Shown here: in pieces, positions 31,910 through 41,757 of the stretch
Numbering within the stretch: the stretch's first letter is position 1
Layout: every line of letters starts with the position of its first letter
Source of the DNA: Candidatus Saganbacteria bacterium
GTDB lineage: Bacteria > Margulisbacteria > WOR-1 > XYC2-FULL-46-14 > XYC2-FULL-37-10
Length of the DNA: 64,000 nucleotides
Direction: 5' to 3'
Assembly: GCA_016223245.1 (NCBI GenBank)
Contig: JACRPL010000012.1
Location: 52,475 to 116,474 of the forward strand
Program-made: the position numbers and the translations under genes
The notes under the pieces: generated by a model
The model's input: only the letters and a program-made list of their open reading frames with translations
Databases searched by the model: none
What the model was told of the DNA's origin: nothing

Positions 31910-32644
31910 TTATACCAGAGATTTCCGCTGGCGCACAACCTCGTACATCGCGATAGCAGAGGAGACTGAAACATTCAACGACCCGATCTTGCCATGCATC
32001 GGGATCTTGACCAAGAAATCACAATTCTCTTTGACTAATCTTGAAAGCCCGTTCCCTTCACTGCCTAGAACTAAACCAACTGCCGTTTTGAAATCGGCTT
32101 TTGTGATCTCTGTCGTTGCCTCTCCGTCCAACCCGAACATCCAAACCCTGTTGTCTTTCAGATTTTTCATGGCATCATTCAAATTTGTAACCCTCGCGAT
32201 CGGAACATGCTCGACCGCGCCCGCGGATGTCTTCGCAACCGTTTCGTTTGGAGATGCCGCCCGATGTTTTGAGATAACAACACCATGCGCACCCGCCGCG
32301 TCAACTGTCCTTAATATAGCGCCCAAATTCTGTGGATCCTCTACCCCATCAAGTAAAACAATAAAAGGAAGTTCATTTTTTGATTTGGCAATTTCAAGTA
32401 GATCTTCGACTTCGACGAATTTTGCGGCAGAAACAAAAGCGACAACACCTTGATGCTTGGTATCTTTTGCACCTCTATCTAAAACGCTTCTGTCAACAAA
32501 TTCGTAAAGAACACCTTTGCTTTTTGCGAGGTCAATTATTTCTTCGGTTCCGTGTGAAGTCTTTGAAAGCAGTATTTTATTGATCGATCGCCCTGACTTT
32601 AACGCCTCAAGCACGGGATTGCGGCCCGCGATGAAATCGGCCAT
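31910..32644 (-). CDS. rlmB: RlmB-type 23S rRNA 2'-O-methyltransferase (SpoU family)
   Basis: 244 residues from ATG 32644. A longer open frame upstream belongs to the neighbouring gene's shadow; MADFIAGRNPVLEALKSG is the normal N-terminus with its substrate-binding domain. The SPOUT knot motifs follow: VLLDGVEDPQNLGAILRTVDAAGAHGVVI (motif 1, Asn and Arg), VGLVLGSEGNGLSRL (motif 2) and IPMHGKIGSLNVSVSSAIAMYE (motif 3). Methylates a ribose in 23S rRNA in known members. Shares one base (TAATG) with the aminotransferase stop. Confidence 0.93.
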   Translation of the reverse strand: MADFIAGRNPVLEALKSGRSINKILLSKTSHGTEEIIDLAKSKGVLYEFVDRSVLDRGAKDTKHQGVVAFVSAAKFVEVEDLLEIAKSKNELPFIVLLDGVEDPQNLGAILRTVDAAGAHGVVISKHRAASPNETVAKTSAGAVEHVPIARVTNLNDAMKNLKDNRVWMFGLDGEATTEITKADFKTAVGLVLGSEGNGLSRLVKENCDFLVKIPMHGKIGSLNVSVSSAIAMYEVVRQRKSLV

Positions 32645-33840
32645 TACAAAATTTCGCCTAAAGCTTTTTCGAAAATAAATAGCGCATGGTCGATCTCGTC
32701 TTTCTTGATGATAAGCGGCGGGATAAAACGAATTACAGTTCCATCCCCACCCGTCGATATGAGAATTAGTCCTTCCCTTAAACAAATGTTCAATATTTTT
32801 TTGACAATCTCATTGTCTTGAAAATCAACGCCTATCATAAGCCCCATTCCACGGACTTCCTTTATCCTTGAATAACTCTTCTGCATGGCTTTTAGCCGTT
32901 TTATAATATATTTCCCGAGCTTATCGGCCTTCGCAACTAGCCCTTTTTCTTGAATAACCGTTAATGTAGCAATAGCAGCGGCACAGCTTACGGGATTCCC
33001 TCCGAATGTCGAACCATGCGCTCCAGGCGTCCACTTTGCCATAATTTCTTTTTTTGCGGCACAAACTCCAAGCGGAAATCCGGATGCAATGCCTTTGGCC
33101 AATGCCATAATATCAGGGGCCACTTCAAAATAATTCGCGGCAAACCAATGCCCTGTCCGCCCAATTCCAGTTTGAACTTCATCAAAGATCAATAAACAAT
33201 TATATTTATTGCATAAAGCCCGCAATCCCTTCATAAATTGTTTTTCTACGACAATATATCCGCCTTCGCCCAAGATCGGTTCAATTATTACTCCTCCGAT
33301 CTGGTGGTTTTTCATGATCTCTTCAACAGCGTTCAGGTCAAAAGCGGAAATATAAACCTCCGGAAGCAATGGCTCGTAGCCCTCGCGATATTTTATTTTA
33401 GAAGTTGTAACAGATAATGCGCCAAGCGTCCTCCCATGGAAAGCGCCTTGAAAAGCAATGATGCCCTGCTTTTTCGCTGCGTATTTTGCGAGTTTGATAG
33501 CAGCCTCCACGGCTTCAGATCCGCTTTGGCAGCAAAATATTTGCGAATCGGTTATCGGCAATATTTTCCGTAACTCTTCGCCCAATTTAATGTATGGCTC
33601 ATACAGGGCAACGCCGATGCAAATATGGATCAGTTTTTTTGTCTGTTCAACTGCCGCTCGAACAACTTTTGGGTGGCAGTGTCCGGTCGAACAAGTTGCG
33701 ATACCCGATGAAAAATCGAGATATTCTTTGCCATTCATATCGTAAAGATTACAGCCCTTGCCGGATACGATCTCCAGATCTTCAAAATATCGCCCTAAGA
33801 CTGGTGAAACATACTCTTTGAAACCATCTAGCAATGTCAT
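32644..33840 (-). CDS. Class III PLP aminotransferase (GABA/acetylornithine-type)
   Basis: 398 residues. PLP-binding marks: QSGSEAVEAAIKLAK, FQGAFHGRTLGALSVT, LLIFDEVQTGIGRTG (Asp holding the PLP ring) and the Schiff-base lysine in MALAKGIASGFPLG. The family includes 4-aminobutyrate, acetylornithine and putrescine aminotransferases; substrate cannot be decided here, and the nearest genes (rlmB, peptidase) give no hint. ATG 33840 follows TATAAT (33848-33853) by 7 bases with no Shine-Dalgarno. Confidence 0.88.
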   Translation of the reverse strand: MTLLDGFKEYVSPVLGRYFEDLEIVSGKGCNLYDMNGKEYLDFSSGIATCSTGHCHPKVVRAAVEQTKKLIHICIGVALYEPYIKLGEELRKILPITDSQIFCCQSGSEAVEAAIKLAKYAAKKQGIIAFQGAFHGRTLGALSVTTSKIKYREGYEPLLPEVYISAFDLNAVEEIMKNHQIGGVIIEPILGEGGYIVVEKQFMKGLRALCNKYNCLLIFDEVQTGIGRTGHWFAANYFEVAPDIMALAKGIASGFPLGVCAAKKEIMAKWTPGAHGSTFGGNPVSCAAAIATLTVIQEKGLVAKADKLGKYIIKRLKAMQKSYSRIKEVRGMGLMIGVDFQDNEIVKKILNICLREGLILISTGGDGTVIRFIPPLIIKKDEIDHALFIFEKALGEIL

Positions 33841-33847
33841 AAAAAAT

Positions 33848-33889
33848 ATTATACATCAAGTTGAAGCACTGTTAAATAGCTGATAAAAT
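33848..33889. promoter_or_regulatory. Divergent promoters, aminotransferase and peptidase
   Basis: Minus strand: TATAAT at 33853-33848, 7 bases before the aminotransferase ATG (leaderless type). Plus strand: TTGAAG (33861-33866), 17-base spacer, TAAAAT (33884-33889), reading toward the subtilase gene through a palindromic repeat. Confidence 0.55.
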
Positions 33890-33910
33890 GACCAATAACC
33901 AATGACAAAT

Positions 33911-34020
33911 ACCCTCACCCATCTTTTCCATTTTTGGACGCATAAATCCATTCCACCCTCTCCCTATGGGAGAGGGGTTAGCTACTTTAAGTTTTCACGG
34001 CTGAAAAAACCGGGTGAGGG
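33911..34020. repeat. Nested palindromic repeat, copy 5 (divergent)
   Basis: Outer ACCCTCACCC (33911-33920) and GGGTGAGGG (34012-34020) around an inner hairpin ACCCTCTCCC-TAT-GGGAGAGGGG (33955-33977). Related to copy 4. Falls in the leader of the subtilase gene. Confidence 0.7.
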
Positions 34021-34033
34021 AAGAAATAACTGG

Positions 34034-36217
34034 GTGAGAGTTGTTGCTATTTTCGGATTTTGGATTTTGTTTTTGGGATTTTCTGCATCATACGCAGAGT
34101 ACGTTCCAGGCGAGATAATTGTTAAATTCAAAAGCGCTTCGGCATCAAAGGCGATTTCGATCAAATCATCGGCTGTTTCAGAAAAACTGGCAAAGATAAA
34201 AGCGATCAGGATCGAAAGGGCCTTTCCCAGAGAAAGACAGCCGCGCGCGCCCATTAAAATGATGTCTGGAAAACAAGTTAGGATCCCGGACTTGACTTTG
34301 ATCAACAGGATCTTTATCCCAAAAGATGCGGATATTTCTACAGCGATCAAAGAATTAAGAGCCTTGCCCGAAATCGAATACGCTGAACCAAACTATATTT
34401 ATCATGCTTTTTTAACTCCTAACGACCAGTATTTTTCGCTCCAGTACGGATTGGCAAAAATAAGCTGTGAAGCCGGATGGGACGCAACCACAGGCACATC
34501 GGAAGTTATAGTCGGCATTGTAGACACAGGCGTTAATTACAACCATGCCGATCTTGCGGGAAAAATAATATTAGGGTACGATTACTCAAATTCCGACAGT
34601 GACCCCATGGATGATAACGGCCACGGCACCCATTTGGCTGGGATCATTGGCGCATCAACGAATAATTCGGTCGGCATCGCAGGAGTTAATTGGAATGTAA
34701 AAATATTGGCGGTGAAATCTTTGGATTCCGGGGGATCTGGAACATCGCTTGGCGTCGCCCGCGGCATTAACTATGCGGCCAATAATTCAGCGGAAGTCGT
34801 TAATATGAGCTTTGGCCAGCCTGTCGACGACGCAACTATCAAAGACTCGATAATCTCGGCGTACGGGAAAGGATGCGTACTTGTTGCCGCCGCCGGGAAT
34901 GATGACGTGAACACTCCCGAATATCCCGCGGCCTATAATGATTATGTGATCGCAGTTGGATCAACTGACCAAAATGACGCAAAATCCGAATGGGGAACAA
35001 ATCCTAATACTGGCGCTCTTCAAGGATCAAACTACGGGACATGGGTTGATGTTTGTGCTCCAGGCACACTTATCTGGAGCACTTGGCATACGGGATCATA
35101 TCTGCAAAAGAACGGCACTTCGATGGCAACCCCGCATGTAGCGGCGCTCGCTTCCCTAATATTATCGCAAGACCAGACGTTCACCCAATCTGAAGTGAGA
35201 AGCAGGATCGAAAATTCCTGCGATAATATTGATTCGGCTAATCCAAGCTACGTCGGCCTTTTGGGCCGCGGAAGGATAAACGTCGCTAAAGCTTTGGGGC
35301 TTCCGATCGCGAAAATAACATCTCCTTCCAGCGCATCTTATGTCAGCGGCACGATAGAGGTCAGCGGAAGCGCCACAAGCGCCATCCTCTTGAATTATGA
35401 GGTGCAGGTAGGAACCGGGTATCCCGCAACTTTGTACCAGACATTGGCTGCCGGGACTTCGGCCATAAGCCAAGGGACCCTTTGCTCGTTTAATACAAAG
35501 ATCAAAAGCGACGGGATCCATACCTTAAAACTGATCTGCAGAAGCACAAACGCTCTTACGTCAGAAACAACAACAAAAATCACAATAGATAATACTGGCC
35601 CAATTGCTGTGATAACTTCCCCCGCCGATTCGGCTGTAGTAAGCGGAACAGTTGAAATAATCGGAACCGCATCAGACACAAACCTCGCATACTATGCTCT
35701 ATCCTATGCAAAAGATTCCGATTATACCCAAATAACAAGCTCCGCAACGTCTGTTGCAAGCTCAACACTCGGGCTTTGGAACACTAAAGGGCTAAGCGGC
35801 CCATATAAATTAAAACTGGCGGCGGAAGACGCGGCCGGCCATCAAACGACCAAGGTCATAAACCTCGAGATATCGGCGCAGGACAGCTCCGAGCAAAAAG
35901 CGGCTCCCGGCCTTATTAAATCAACGCCAAACCCGTTCAATCCGGTTTCGCAATCGACAACATATTTTTCATATACGCTTTCGAGCAATTCGCCGATAAT
36001 TATTTACCTTTTCAACATGAATGGAGAATTAATATGCACAAAAAGTTATGCCAGCGGCGACAATGGCGGGAAAGCCGGGAACAATTTGGCGCCATGGAAC
36101 GGGCGCGATTCTTACGGCCAGATAGTATCAACCGGAGTTTACTTCTACAAAATACTCGATGCCACAGGCGGTAGAAAAACCCCCATAGGATCAGGGCGCG
36201 TTATAGTCATCAGATGA
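34034..36217 (+). CDS. Secreted subtilisin-like serine protease (S8)
   Basis: 727 residues from GTG 34034. An ATG at 33902 would put a palindromic repeat in the N-terminus; GTG gives a clean signal peptide (VRVVAIFGFWILFLGFSASYA) instead. Then a propeptide (EYVPGEIIVKFKS to EYAEPNYIYH) and the S8 domain with D164 (GIVDTGVNYNH), H197 (NGHGTHLAGI) and S363 (GTSMATPHVAAL). Two Ig-like domains (~425-605) follow, then a FlgD/Por-like C-terminal domain (TPNPFNP to GVYFYKILD) typical of surface anchoring or secretion in diderms. Likely acts outside the cell. Stands next to the convergent SprA-like gene with no gap. Confidence 0.9.
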   Translation: MRVVAIFGFWILFLGFSASYAEYVPGEIIVKFKSASASKAISIKSSAVSEKLAKIKAIRIERAFPRERQPRAPIKMMSGKQVRIPDLTLINRIFIPKDADISTAIKELRALPEIEYAEPNYIYHAFLTPNDQYFSLQYGLAKISCEAGWDATTGTSEVIVGIVDTGVNYNHADLAGKIILGYDYSNSDSDPMDDNGHGTHLAGIIGASTNNSVGIAGVNWNVKILAVKSLDSGGSGTSLGVARGINYAANNSAEVVNMSFGQPVDDATIKDSIISAYGKGCVLVAAAGNDDVNTPEYPAAYNDYVIAVGSTDQNDAKSEWGTNPNTGALQGSNYGTWVDVCAPGTLIWSTWHTGSYLQKNGTSMATPHVAALASLILSQDQTFTQSEVRSRIENSCDNIDSANPSYVGLLGRGRINVAKALGLPIAKITSPSSASYVSGTIEVSGSATSAILLNYEVQVGTGYPATLYQTLAAGTSAISQGTLCSFNTKIKSDGIHTLKLICRSTNALTSETTTKITIDNTGPIAVITSPADSAVVSGTVEIIGTASDTNLAYYALSYAKDSDYTQITSSATSVASSTLGLWNTKGLSGPYKLKLAAEDAAGHQTTKVINLEISAQDSSEQKAAPGLIKSTPNPFNPVSQSTTYFSYTLSSNSPIIIYLFNMNGELICTKSYASGDNGGKAGNNLAPWNGRDSYGQIVSTGVYFYKILDATGGRKTPIGSGRVIVIR

Positions 36218-39200
36218 TCAGAAATTAAGGGTCCCTTCAAAAGTCAAAAGGTACGCTGAAAGGTTGTCCATAGGATTTACCCTGTTCTCAAACTTTACAA
36301 GCTTATAGGCCGCAGTAAGCAATAGTGAATTGAGAACAGGATTTTCCTGGGGAACATTAAAGTTCAAGCTGAAGGTATTCGTGGTTTTCAGGTAATCAAT
36401 ATTTGGAAGCACGCCGCCAGCCTGCACCTCCCCTTGATTATGCTCGTCATCAAGATTGTGCACGATCTCGCCCCAAGTGAATACTTTGCAGCCGGTCCTG
36501 ACCGATACCAAGCTCTTATGCCTGTCAATGTTATCATTAAGGCTTGTTGTAACCTTTAAGTTATAATTAAAATCCATGCCCAACCTGTCTATCGGCTTGA
36601 AATTTATTTTGCATTTGACGGTTTGGTTCCGGGTTTTAAGTTCGGCAGATGTGGTTGATGTCAAATAATAATATTCCTCCTGGGCAAATCCCGGTGAAAA
36701 AGTCAATATTTGCAGGGGAGTCCAGGCTAGAGTATAGTCCTGAACAAACGATCTGGTGTCGGTTTTAACTTCTATCGATCCCTGGGGAGTCCTTGCGGAC
36801 CTGTCGAACAATTGGAAGTTCGAGCCTAATTTTATCTTTTCATGCGAAATCGGGGTCCAGACCGATGAATAAGTATTCGACAAACCGCTGCTTTCAAGCG
36901 CCGCTTCGCTTACGGTAAAATCCTCTGCCCTCGAATAATTTGCAGAAAAAGCTGGATTTGGAGTTAAGCTCAAGCCTGTTACGGTCCTTTCAGTTTTCGG
37001 GTTTTTCCCATTTACGACCACCGTCGGGGTTTCCTGCCTGTTGTAGTCGTAATTTGTAGATATGGCGTCGAGCGGACTGAAATCGACATGGTATGTCGTG
37101 TTTTTTGTCGTAAGCTTTGTTTCAGGCAAAGGCTTAAAATTTATCGCCTGATGGTAAAGTTGTTTTGCATAAGTTGAAAGCTTTTTGATCCTGGGGACCG
37201 TCAGGTCAAGCGAGGCATCATAAGAATAATCCCGTGAAAGCGAATGCGCGGTCTTAACTTCGCCCGTCATTGTGTTAATGGTTATAGGCTCCGACAATTG
37301 TATATCCCCGCCCAATTTTATCCTGTCTGTAAATTGAAGGGTATAATTTGCATGCCCGGATTTGATATTCCCTTTTGTTTTGCCCAACAGATCCTGGGAT
37401 AGAGTTCGGGCGGCATCATATCTTTGGTTTAATGCGAACGGCCCAAAACCTAAAGCCCTGGGAGCAACGCCAGCCGTAAAAGTGTTCTGCGAATTATCAG
37501 AAGATGGGACGGCCGATCCGGAAACCGGATCCCCTGCAACGATAAGATGCCTATAAGCAAAATTCATATTGCCAAGCCCCAAAGGATTCAACGCCGCAGT
37601 ATAATTCCTGTCGTAATTTCTAGTGTATGCCGTCCTGCTTGCGCCTATAGGGTTGTTTGTTTCGCGATAAGTATAGGTTGTCGAAAAATCCTGCACAGTC
37701 GGCGCAAGTCCTACTGAAAAATCCATGTAATCCGAACCAACCCCGATAGCGGTCCCGCCCAGCGGATTAAAATTAAAACCGATCTTTTTGTTATTATACG
37801 AGGCCGAGATCTTCCCGAGCGTGCTCTTAACTCCGTATTTATAAGAGCTGTCGGATTTGACGCTTGAAGAGACAACGGAGCCTCCTGTCGCCTGATAAGC
37901 ATAGTCGACCGACACGACATCGCTTGTTGTTAGAGTAACATAAAAGAAAGTCAAGCTTCCGGTCGTATAATCGACGAAGTAGTCAATGTCCTTATTCCGC
38001 AGATAAGTATTTACATAAACTTTTTCGCTATTTTCAACAACCGGCAAATTTTTGAGAGTTATCTTATTTGTCGGCGACGCAAATCCCGTAAAAGCATCAG
38101 TTGTTGTAACTGATGCTACAACCTGGTCGGTATTCGACCTTGCAAAATCCCCTTCGAATTGGATAAGGTCCCCAAGCCTTGCATGCGCATCAATGCCTGT
38201 CAGGTCCTGCGAAATATCCCCGCCTACCGTCGCCTGGGGGGCAATATACTGGAAATAGATCGAAAAATTTTGGGTCGGCGCAAGCTCATTATTAAAAGTG
38301 ATATAGGGATTGTCTTTAGAGTAATTGATCGCATACCCCTTGGCCCCTGCGTCCCCTTCAAAACTGCTGTTCCGCGCATAGATTATTGAGATAAGCGATC
38401 CCGAATTCAACACTTCGATCCGTTCGGTGCCTGGCACAATGTTCCTGAAGTTGCGGATATAATACGGCCCCCTGCTCCCGTTGCCGGCCCCCGAATACCT
38501 GCCCACAATGCTGCGCTTATAACTGTAAAGCACCGTTACTTCAGATGTTGCTTCAAGAGTTGAAAGCATTTTAATGGCGCCTGTTGCAAATCCGTTTGAA
38601 ATATCGAACCTGTCATTTATGAAAGGCAATTTTGTTTTTGGGATAATGTTTGCATATCCCGTCAAGGCATTTGCTTCAGCAGTTGGGACCGTATAGTCGA
38701 TTTCAGCGGTAGCCGCTTTTCCATTTATCGTAACGACCAGAGAGCCTCCTTCTGCCGAGGTAAGCACAGGGAATTTTGACAAATAGATCGTATTATCATT
38801 TGCAATGATGCTTTGGCCGGTTTTGCTTTCGATAAAAGAAGCTGTAGCCTCGCCAACGCTTTTTTTGGAAGATTCTTTTAAATACGTCATGCCTATTGTT
38901 AGAGATTTCGGATATTTCGGAGGAGGCGGAGGAGGAGGCGTTTCAAACACTTGATATCTGTAATTTACATCGATAATCGAAGTATTTGAAATATTATAGT
39001 TAAATGTAACCCTTCCTGCATCATAATCCATTGTGTAGTCAAAATCACGGACAATAAATCTCTTGTCAACATATATTTTTTCGCTATTAATAACAATCTT
39101 TTCTTTCGAAAATTTATACGGCCCTCGCGCCCCCGTGCCGGGAACGCTGTCTACAAGCGGGGCTGTATCAAAATACTTATATGAAACCTTTAATTGGTCC

Positions 39201-40513
39201 AAACTGTCAGGCAAAATAGGCGTCAAAAGCGTCAACATGCCATCCTCATATCTTATGGTATAATCTTCGTTCTTTTTTAGCTGCGTCCCTTTAAATATGG
39301 CCAATTCCGAGAATGGAACGACAGGCAGGTTTTTCATCTTATATCGGCCGGACGCTTCCTCCGTTAATTGGGAAATACTGGCCGCTTCAATGCTTGCTTG
39401 CGATTCTCCGGTCATGATCCCGATTTCAGGCCCTGTTTCAAGATTTATAACTTGATTTTTTATTAGATCAAACCTAACCCTGTTTTTCTCGAGAACTAAT
39501 TTTAGCTTTTTGCTTTTTTTCCAGTCTTTTTTCTTCAAAGCAATATCGAGCGCAATCGTAACTTTTTCCATATAATCAGTTATTTTCTCAAGCTTTTCCC
39601 GGAAGAAAGCGATCTCAAGCAAAGTCTTTTGGTCGGCTTGCCTGCTTTGGTATTTTGATATTTTACTTCCCGATTCCAAGGCCGCAGGAAAAACCTCGTT
39701 CCATTCTTTCGTGATAGGATAAAGTACAGGTGTTTTGGTTCCCCAGGTTGCCTGATCGAACGTGAACCGGCCCTGCACCCCGAAGAAATCCTTCTTTGAA
39801 AGCGATGGGAAAAATATATCGATCAAATTGGTGAACTCAAAACTATATTTAAATTCATCGGCCGCAGTTAAGATCCTGTTAAATGTGATCTTGCCTTCAA
39901 AATAATCGATCAAATAATCCGTTCCCCTCTGAATGACCGCTCCGTTCAACTGGATGCTTTCTGATCCTTCAACGATAGACCCGTGGCCTAAGCTGTAGGG
40001 ACCTTTTGAATTATTTCCTCTCTGCGATGTGATCCCTTGGATCTGGCTTTTTAGCTTGGCTGATGGCACGGCTAAAAAATCATAATTTGTATCTTTTGAC
40101 GAAAGCATGACGCCGTTCAAGAATTTTGTCGTTGTGGCAAACTCATTGCCGGTAAAAGTTGACGTAAAATCCCCGAATGTCAGCTGGTGCTTGTTGTCAT
40201 AGTTAACTTTTACATCGTATTTATCGGGGGCTTCGGGCTGCTGCTCGACATCGTAGACGACCGAAAGCTTTTCATTCAATTGGCCCATTATCCCAAGCTG
40301 AAGGCGCTCTTGCCAAGGGCCTCCAGTCACTGTCGGCGAATACCCGCCTAAATGGGTGAGCCCTAGAAAATAATTTGTTTGTGGATTAACCTTGACTTCG
40401 CGGTATTCCCATTTTTTAAACCCTGTGACATCGATCTTTGGGTATTCTGCGCAAAAACTTTTCCCGCCGCATAAAAGCAGGATAAAAATAAGCGCAGCGA
40501 ACTTGATTTTCAT
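36218..40513 (-). CDS. Giant SprA-like outer-membrane protein
   Basis: 1,431 residues with signal peptide (MKIKFAALIFILLLCGGKSFC). Contains at least five copies of a motif of the type (D)YxxDYxxGxITF: GTDYLIDYFEGKITF, NEDYTIRYEDGMLTL, FDYTMDYDAGRVTF, IDYFVDYTTGSLTF, and YAINYSKDNPYITF. The same kind of unit occurs in SprA, the giant translocon of the Bacteroidota type 9 secretion system. The C-terminal half is strand-rich and ends FEGTLNF, as an outer-membrane barrel does. A helical segment (LEKITDYMEKVTIALDIALK) interrupts near residue 320. Two bases after fabF, so it ends the lipid operon. SprA relation is by motif only. Confidence 0.7.
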   Translation of the reverse strand: MKIKFAALIFILLLCGGKSFCAEYPKIDVTGFKKWEYREVKVNPQTNYFLGLTHLGGYSPTVTGGPWQERLQLGIMGQLNEKLSVVYDVEQQPEAPDKYDVKVNYDNKHQLTFGDFTSTFTGNEFATTTKFLNGVMLSSKDTNYDFLAVPSAKLKSQIQGITSQRGNNSKGPYSLGHGSIVEGSESIQLNGAVIQRGTDYLIDYFEGKITFNRILTAADEFKYSFEFTNLIDIFFPSLSKKDFFGVQGRFTFDQATWGTKTPVLYPITKEWNEVFPAALESGSKISKYQSRQADQKTLLEIAFFREKLEKITDYMEKVTIALDIALKKKDWKKSKKLKLVLEKNRVRFDLIKNQVINLETGPEIGIMTGESQASIEAASISQLTEEASGRYKMKNLPVVPFSELAIFKGTQLKKNEDYTIRYEDGMLTLLTPILPDSLDQLKVSYKYFDTAPLVDSVPGTGARGPYKFSKEKIVINSEKIYVDKRFIVRDFDYTMDYDAGRVTFNYNISNTSIIDVNYRYQVFETPPPPPPPKYPKSLTIGMTYLKESSKKSVGEATASFIESKTGQSIIANDNTIYLSKFPVLTSAEGGSLVVTINGKAATAEIDYTVPTAEANALTGYANIIPKTKLPFINDRFDISNGFATGAIKMLSTLEATSEVTVLYSYKRSIVGRYSGAGNGSRGPYYIRNFRNIVPGTERIEVLNSGSLISIIYARNSSFEGDAGAKGYAINYSKDNPYITFNNELAPTQNFSIYFQYIAPQATVGGDISQDLTGIDAHARLGDLIQFEGDFARSNTDQVVASVTTTDAFTGFASPTNKITLKNLPVVENSEKVYVNTYLRNKDIDYFVDYTTGSLTFFYVTLTTSDVVSVDYAYQATGGSVVSSSVKSDSSYKYGVKSTLGKISASYNNKKIGFNFNPLGGTAIGVGSDYMDFSVGLAPTVQDFSTTYTYRETNNPIGASRTAYTRNYDRNYTAALNPLGLGNMNFAYRHLIVAGDPVSGSAVPSSDNSQNTFTAGVAPRALGFGPFALNQRYDAARTLSQDLLGKTKGNIKSGHANYTLQFTDRIKLGGDIQLSEPITINTMTGEVKTAHSLSRDYSYDASLDLTVPRIKKLSTYAKQLYHQAINFKPLPETKLTTKNTTYHVDFSPLDAISTNYDYNRQETPTVVVNGKNPKTERTVTGLSLTPNPAFSANYSRAEDFTVSEAALESSGLSNTYSSVWTPISHEKIKLGSNFQLFDRSARTPQGSIEVKTDTRSFVQDYTLAWTPLQILTFSPGFAQEEYYYLTSTTSAELKTRNQTVKCKINFKPIDRLGMDFNYNLKVTTSLNDNIDRHKSLVSVRTGCKVFTWGEIVHNLDDEHNQGEVQAGGVLPNIDYLKTTNTFSLNFNVPQENPVLNSLLLTAAYKLVKFENRVNPMDNLSAYLLTFEGTLNF

Positions 40514-40515
40514 GA

Positions 40516-41757
40516 TTAGGACTTATATTTTTTAACCGCTAATACCGCATTATGACCGCCAAACCCAAGTGAATTGGAGATCGCAGCATTAATTTCAATT
40601 TTTTGCGCGTGATGAGGAACATAATTCAGATCGCAATCCGGGTCAGGATTTTCATAATTGATTGTTGGCGGGGCGATATTGTTATTAACTGAAAGAGTCG
40701 TAGCAATAAATTCAACAGCGCCCGCCGCGCCAAGCAAATGCCCGATCATTGATTTGTTTGAACTTATTGCTAGCTTTTTTGCATGCGTTGAAAATGCGGA
40801 CTTTATCGCCATTGTCTCGAATTTATCGTTTAATTCAGTTGATGTCCCATGGGCATTGACATAATCGATATCTTCGGGTTTAAGGTTTGCATCGTGAAGC
40901 GCCGAAAGCATCGCCCGCGATGCCCCGTCGCCGTCAGGAGAAGGGGCTGTAATATGGTGCGCGTCGCCTGACATCCCGTATCCTGCAACTTCAGCGTATA
41001 TTTTTGCATTTCTAGCTTTTGCATGGTCTAGCGTTTCAAGTATAACGATCCCCGACCCTTCGCCCATTACAAAGCCGTCGCGTTTTAGGTCAAATGGGCG
41101 GGATGCGATCTCGGGATTGTCGTTATTGGATGTTGAAAGCGCGCGCGCCGCACAGAAACTTGCGATCCCAAGAGGGCTAATAGCGGCTTCTGTGCCTCCC
41201 GCAACCATAACTTTAGCATCGCCGCGCTGTAAAATCCTGAATGCATCGCCGATATTATTCGTGCCTGTCGCACATGCAGTAACAACACAACTGTTCGGGC
41301 CTTTTGCCCCAAGATGGATCGATACGATGCCCGCGGCCATATTTGTGATCATGTATGGGACGGTAAAAGGAGAAAGCCTATCAGGGCCTTTTTGTTGGAG
41401 ATTTATTGCCTGCTCTTCTAAAAAATCGATCCCTCCGATGCCCGATCCTATCATTACGCCGACGTTTGCCGCGTTTGCGCTTGAAATTTGAAGCCCCGAG
41501 TCATCAAGCGCGAGCTTAGACGCCGCAACCGCAAGTTGGATGAACCGCACCAGCTTTCGGGCTTCTTTCTTGTCCAAAAACTGCGATGGGTCAAAATCCT
41601 TGATCTCCGCGGCGATCTTGCAAGGGAAGGCCACCGCATCAAAATGAGTTATGCGTGATATCCCGTTTTTCCCCGAGACCAGGTTTTTCCAAAATTCCTG
41701 GAAGCCGATCCCTATAGGAGTTACAGCCCCAAGCCCTGTAATAACAACGCGATTCAT
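40516..41757 (-). CDS. fabF: FabF, beta-ketoacyl-ACP synthase II
   Basis: 413 residues from ATG 41757; the longer open frame to 41943 only shadows fabK. Elongating condensing enzyme. Cys-His-His triad: VVTACATGTNNIGDAF, NAHGTSTELND, KSMIGHLLGAAGAVE. Starts MNRVVITGLGAVTPIG, family-typical. Its ATG shares one base with the fabK stop (TGATG). The last fatty-acid gene of the operon, followed by the SprA-like gene. Confidence 0.95.
   Translation of the reverse strand: MNRVVITGLGAVTPIGIGFQEFWKNLVSGKNGISRITHFDAVAFPCKIAAEIKDFDPSQFLDKKEARKLVRFIQLAVAASKLALDDSGLQISSANAANVGVMIGSGIGGIDFLEEQAINLQQKGPDRLSPFTVPYMITNMAAGIVSIHLGAKGPNSCVVTACATGTNNIGDAFRILQRGDAKVMVAGGTEAAISPLGIASFCAARALSTSNNDNPEIASRPFDLKRDGFVMGEGSGIVILETLDHAKARNAKIYAEVAGYGMSGDAHHITAPSPDGDGASRAMLSALHDANLKPEDIDYVNAHGTSTELNDKFETMAIKSAFSTHAKKLAISSNKSMIGHLLGAAGAVEFIATTLSVNNNIAPPTINYENPDPDCDLNYVPHHAQKIEINAAISNSLGFGGHNAVLAVKKYKS

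Noticed and set aside
33902..34033. Upstream ATG of the subtilase gene
   Set aside because: Would place a dispersed palindromic repeat before the signal peptide; GTG at 34034 gives a normal secreted precursor.
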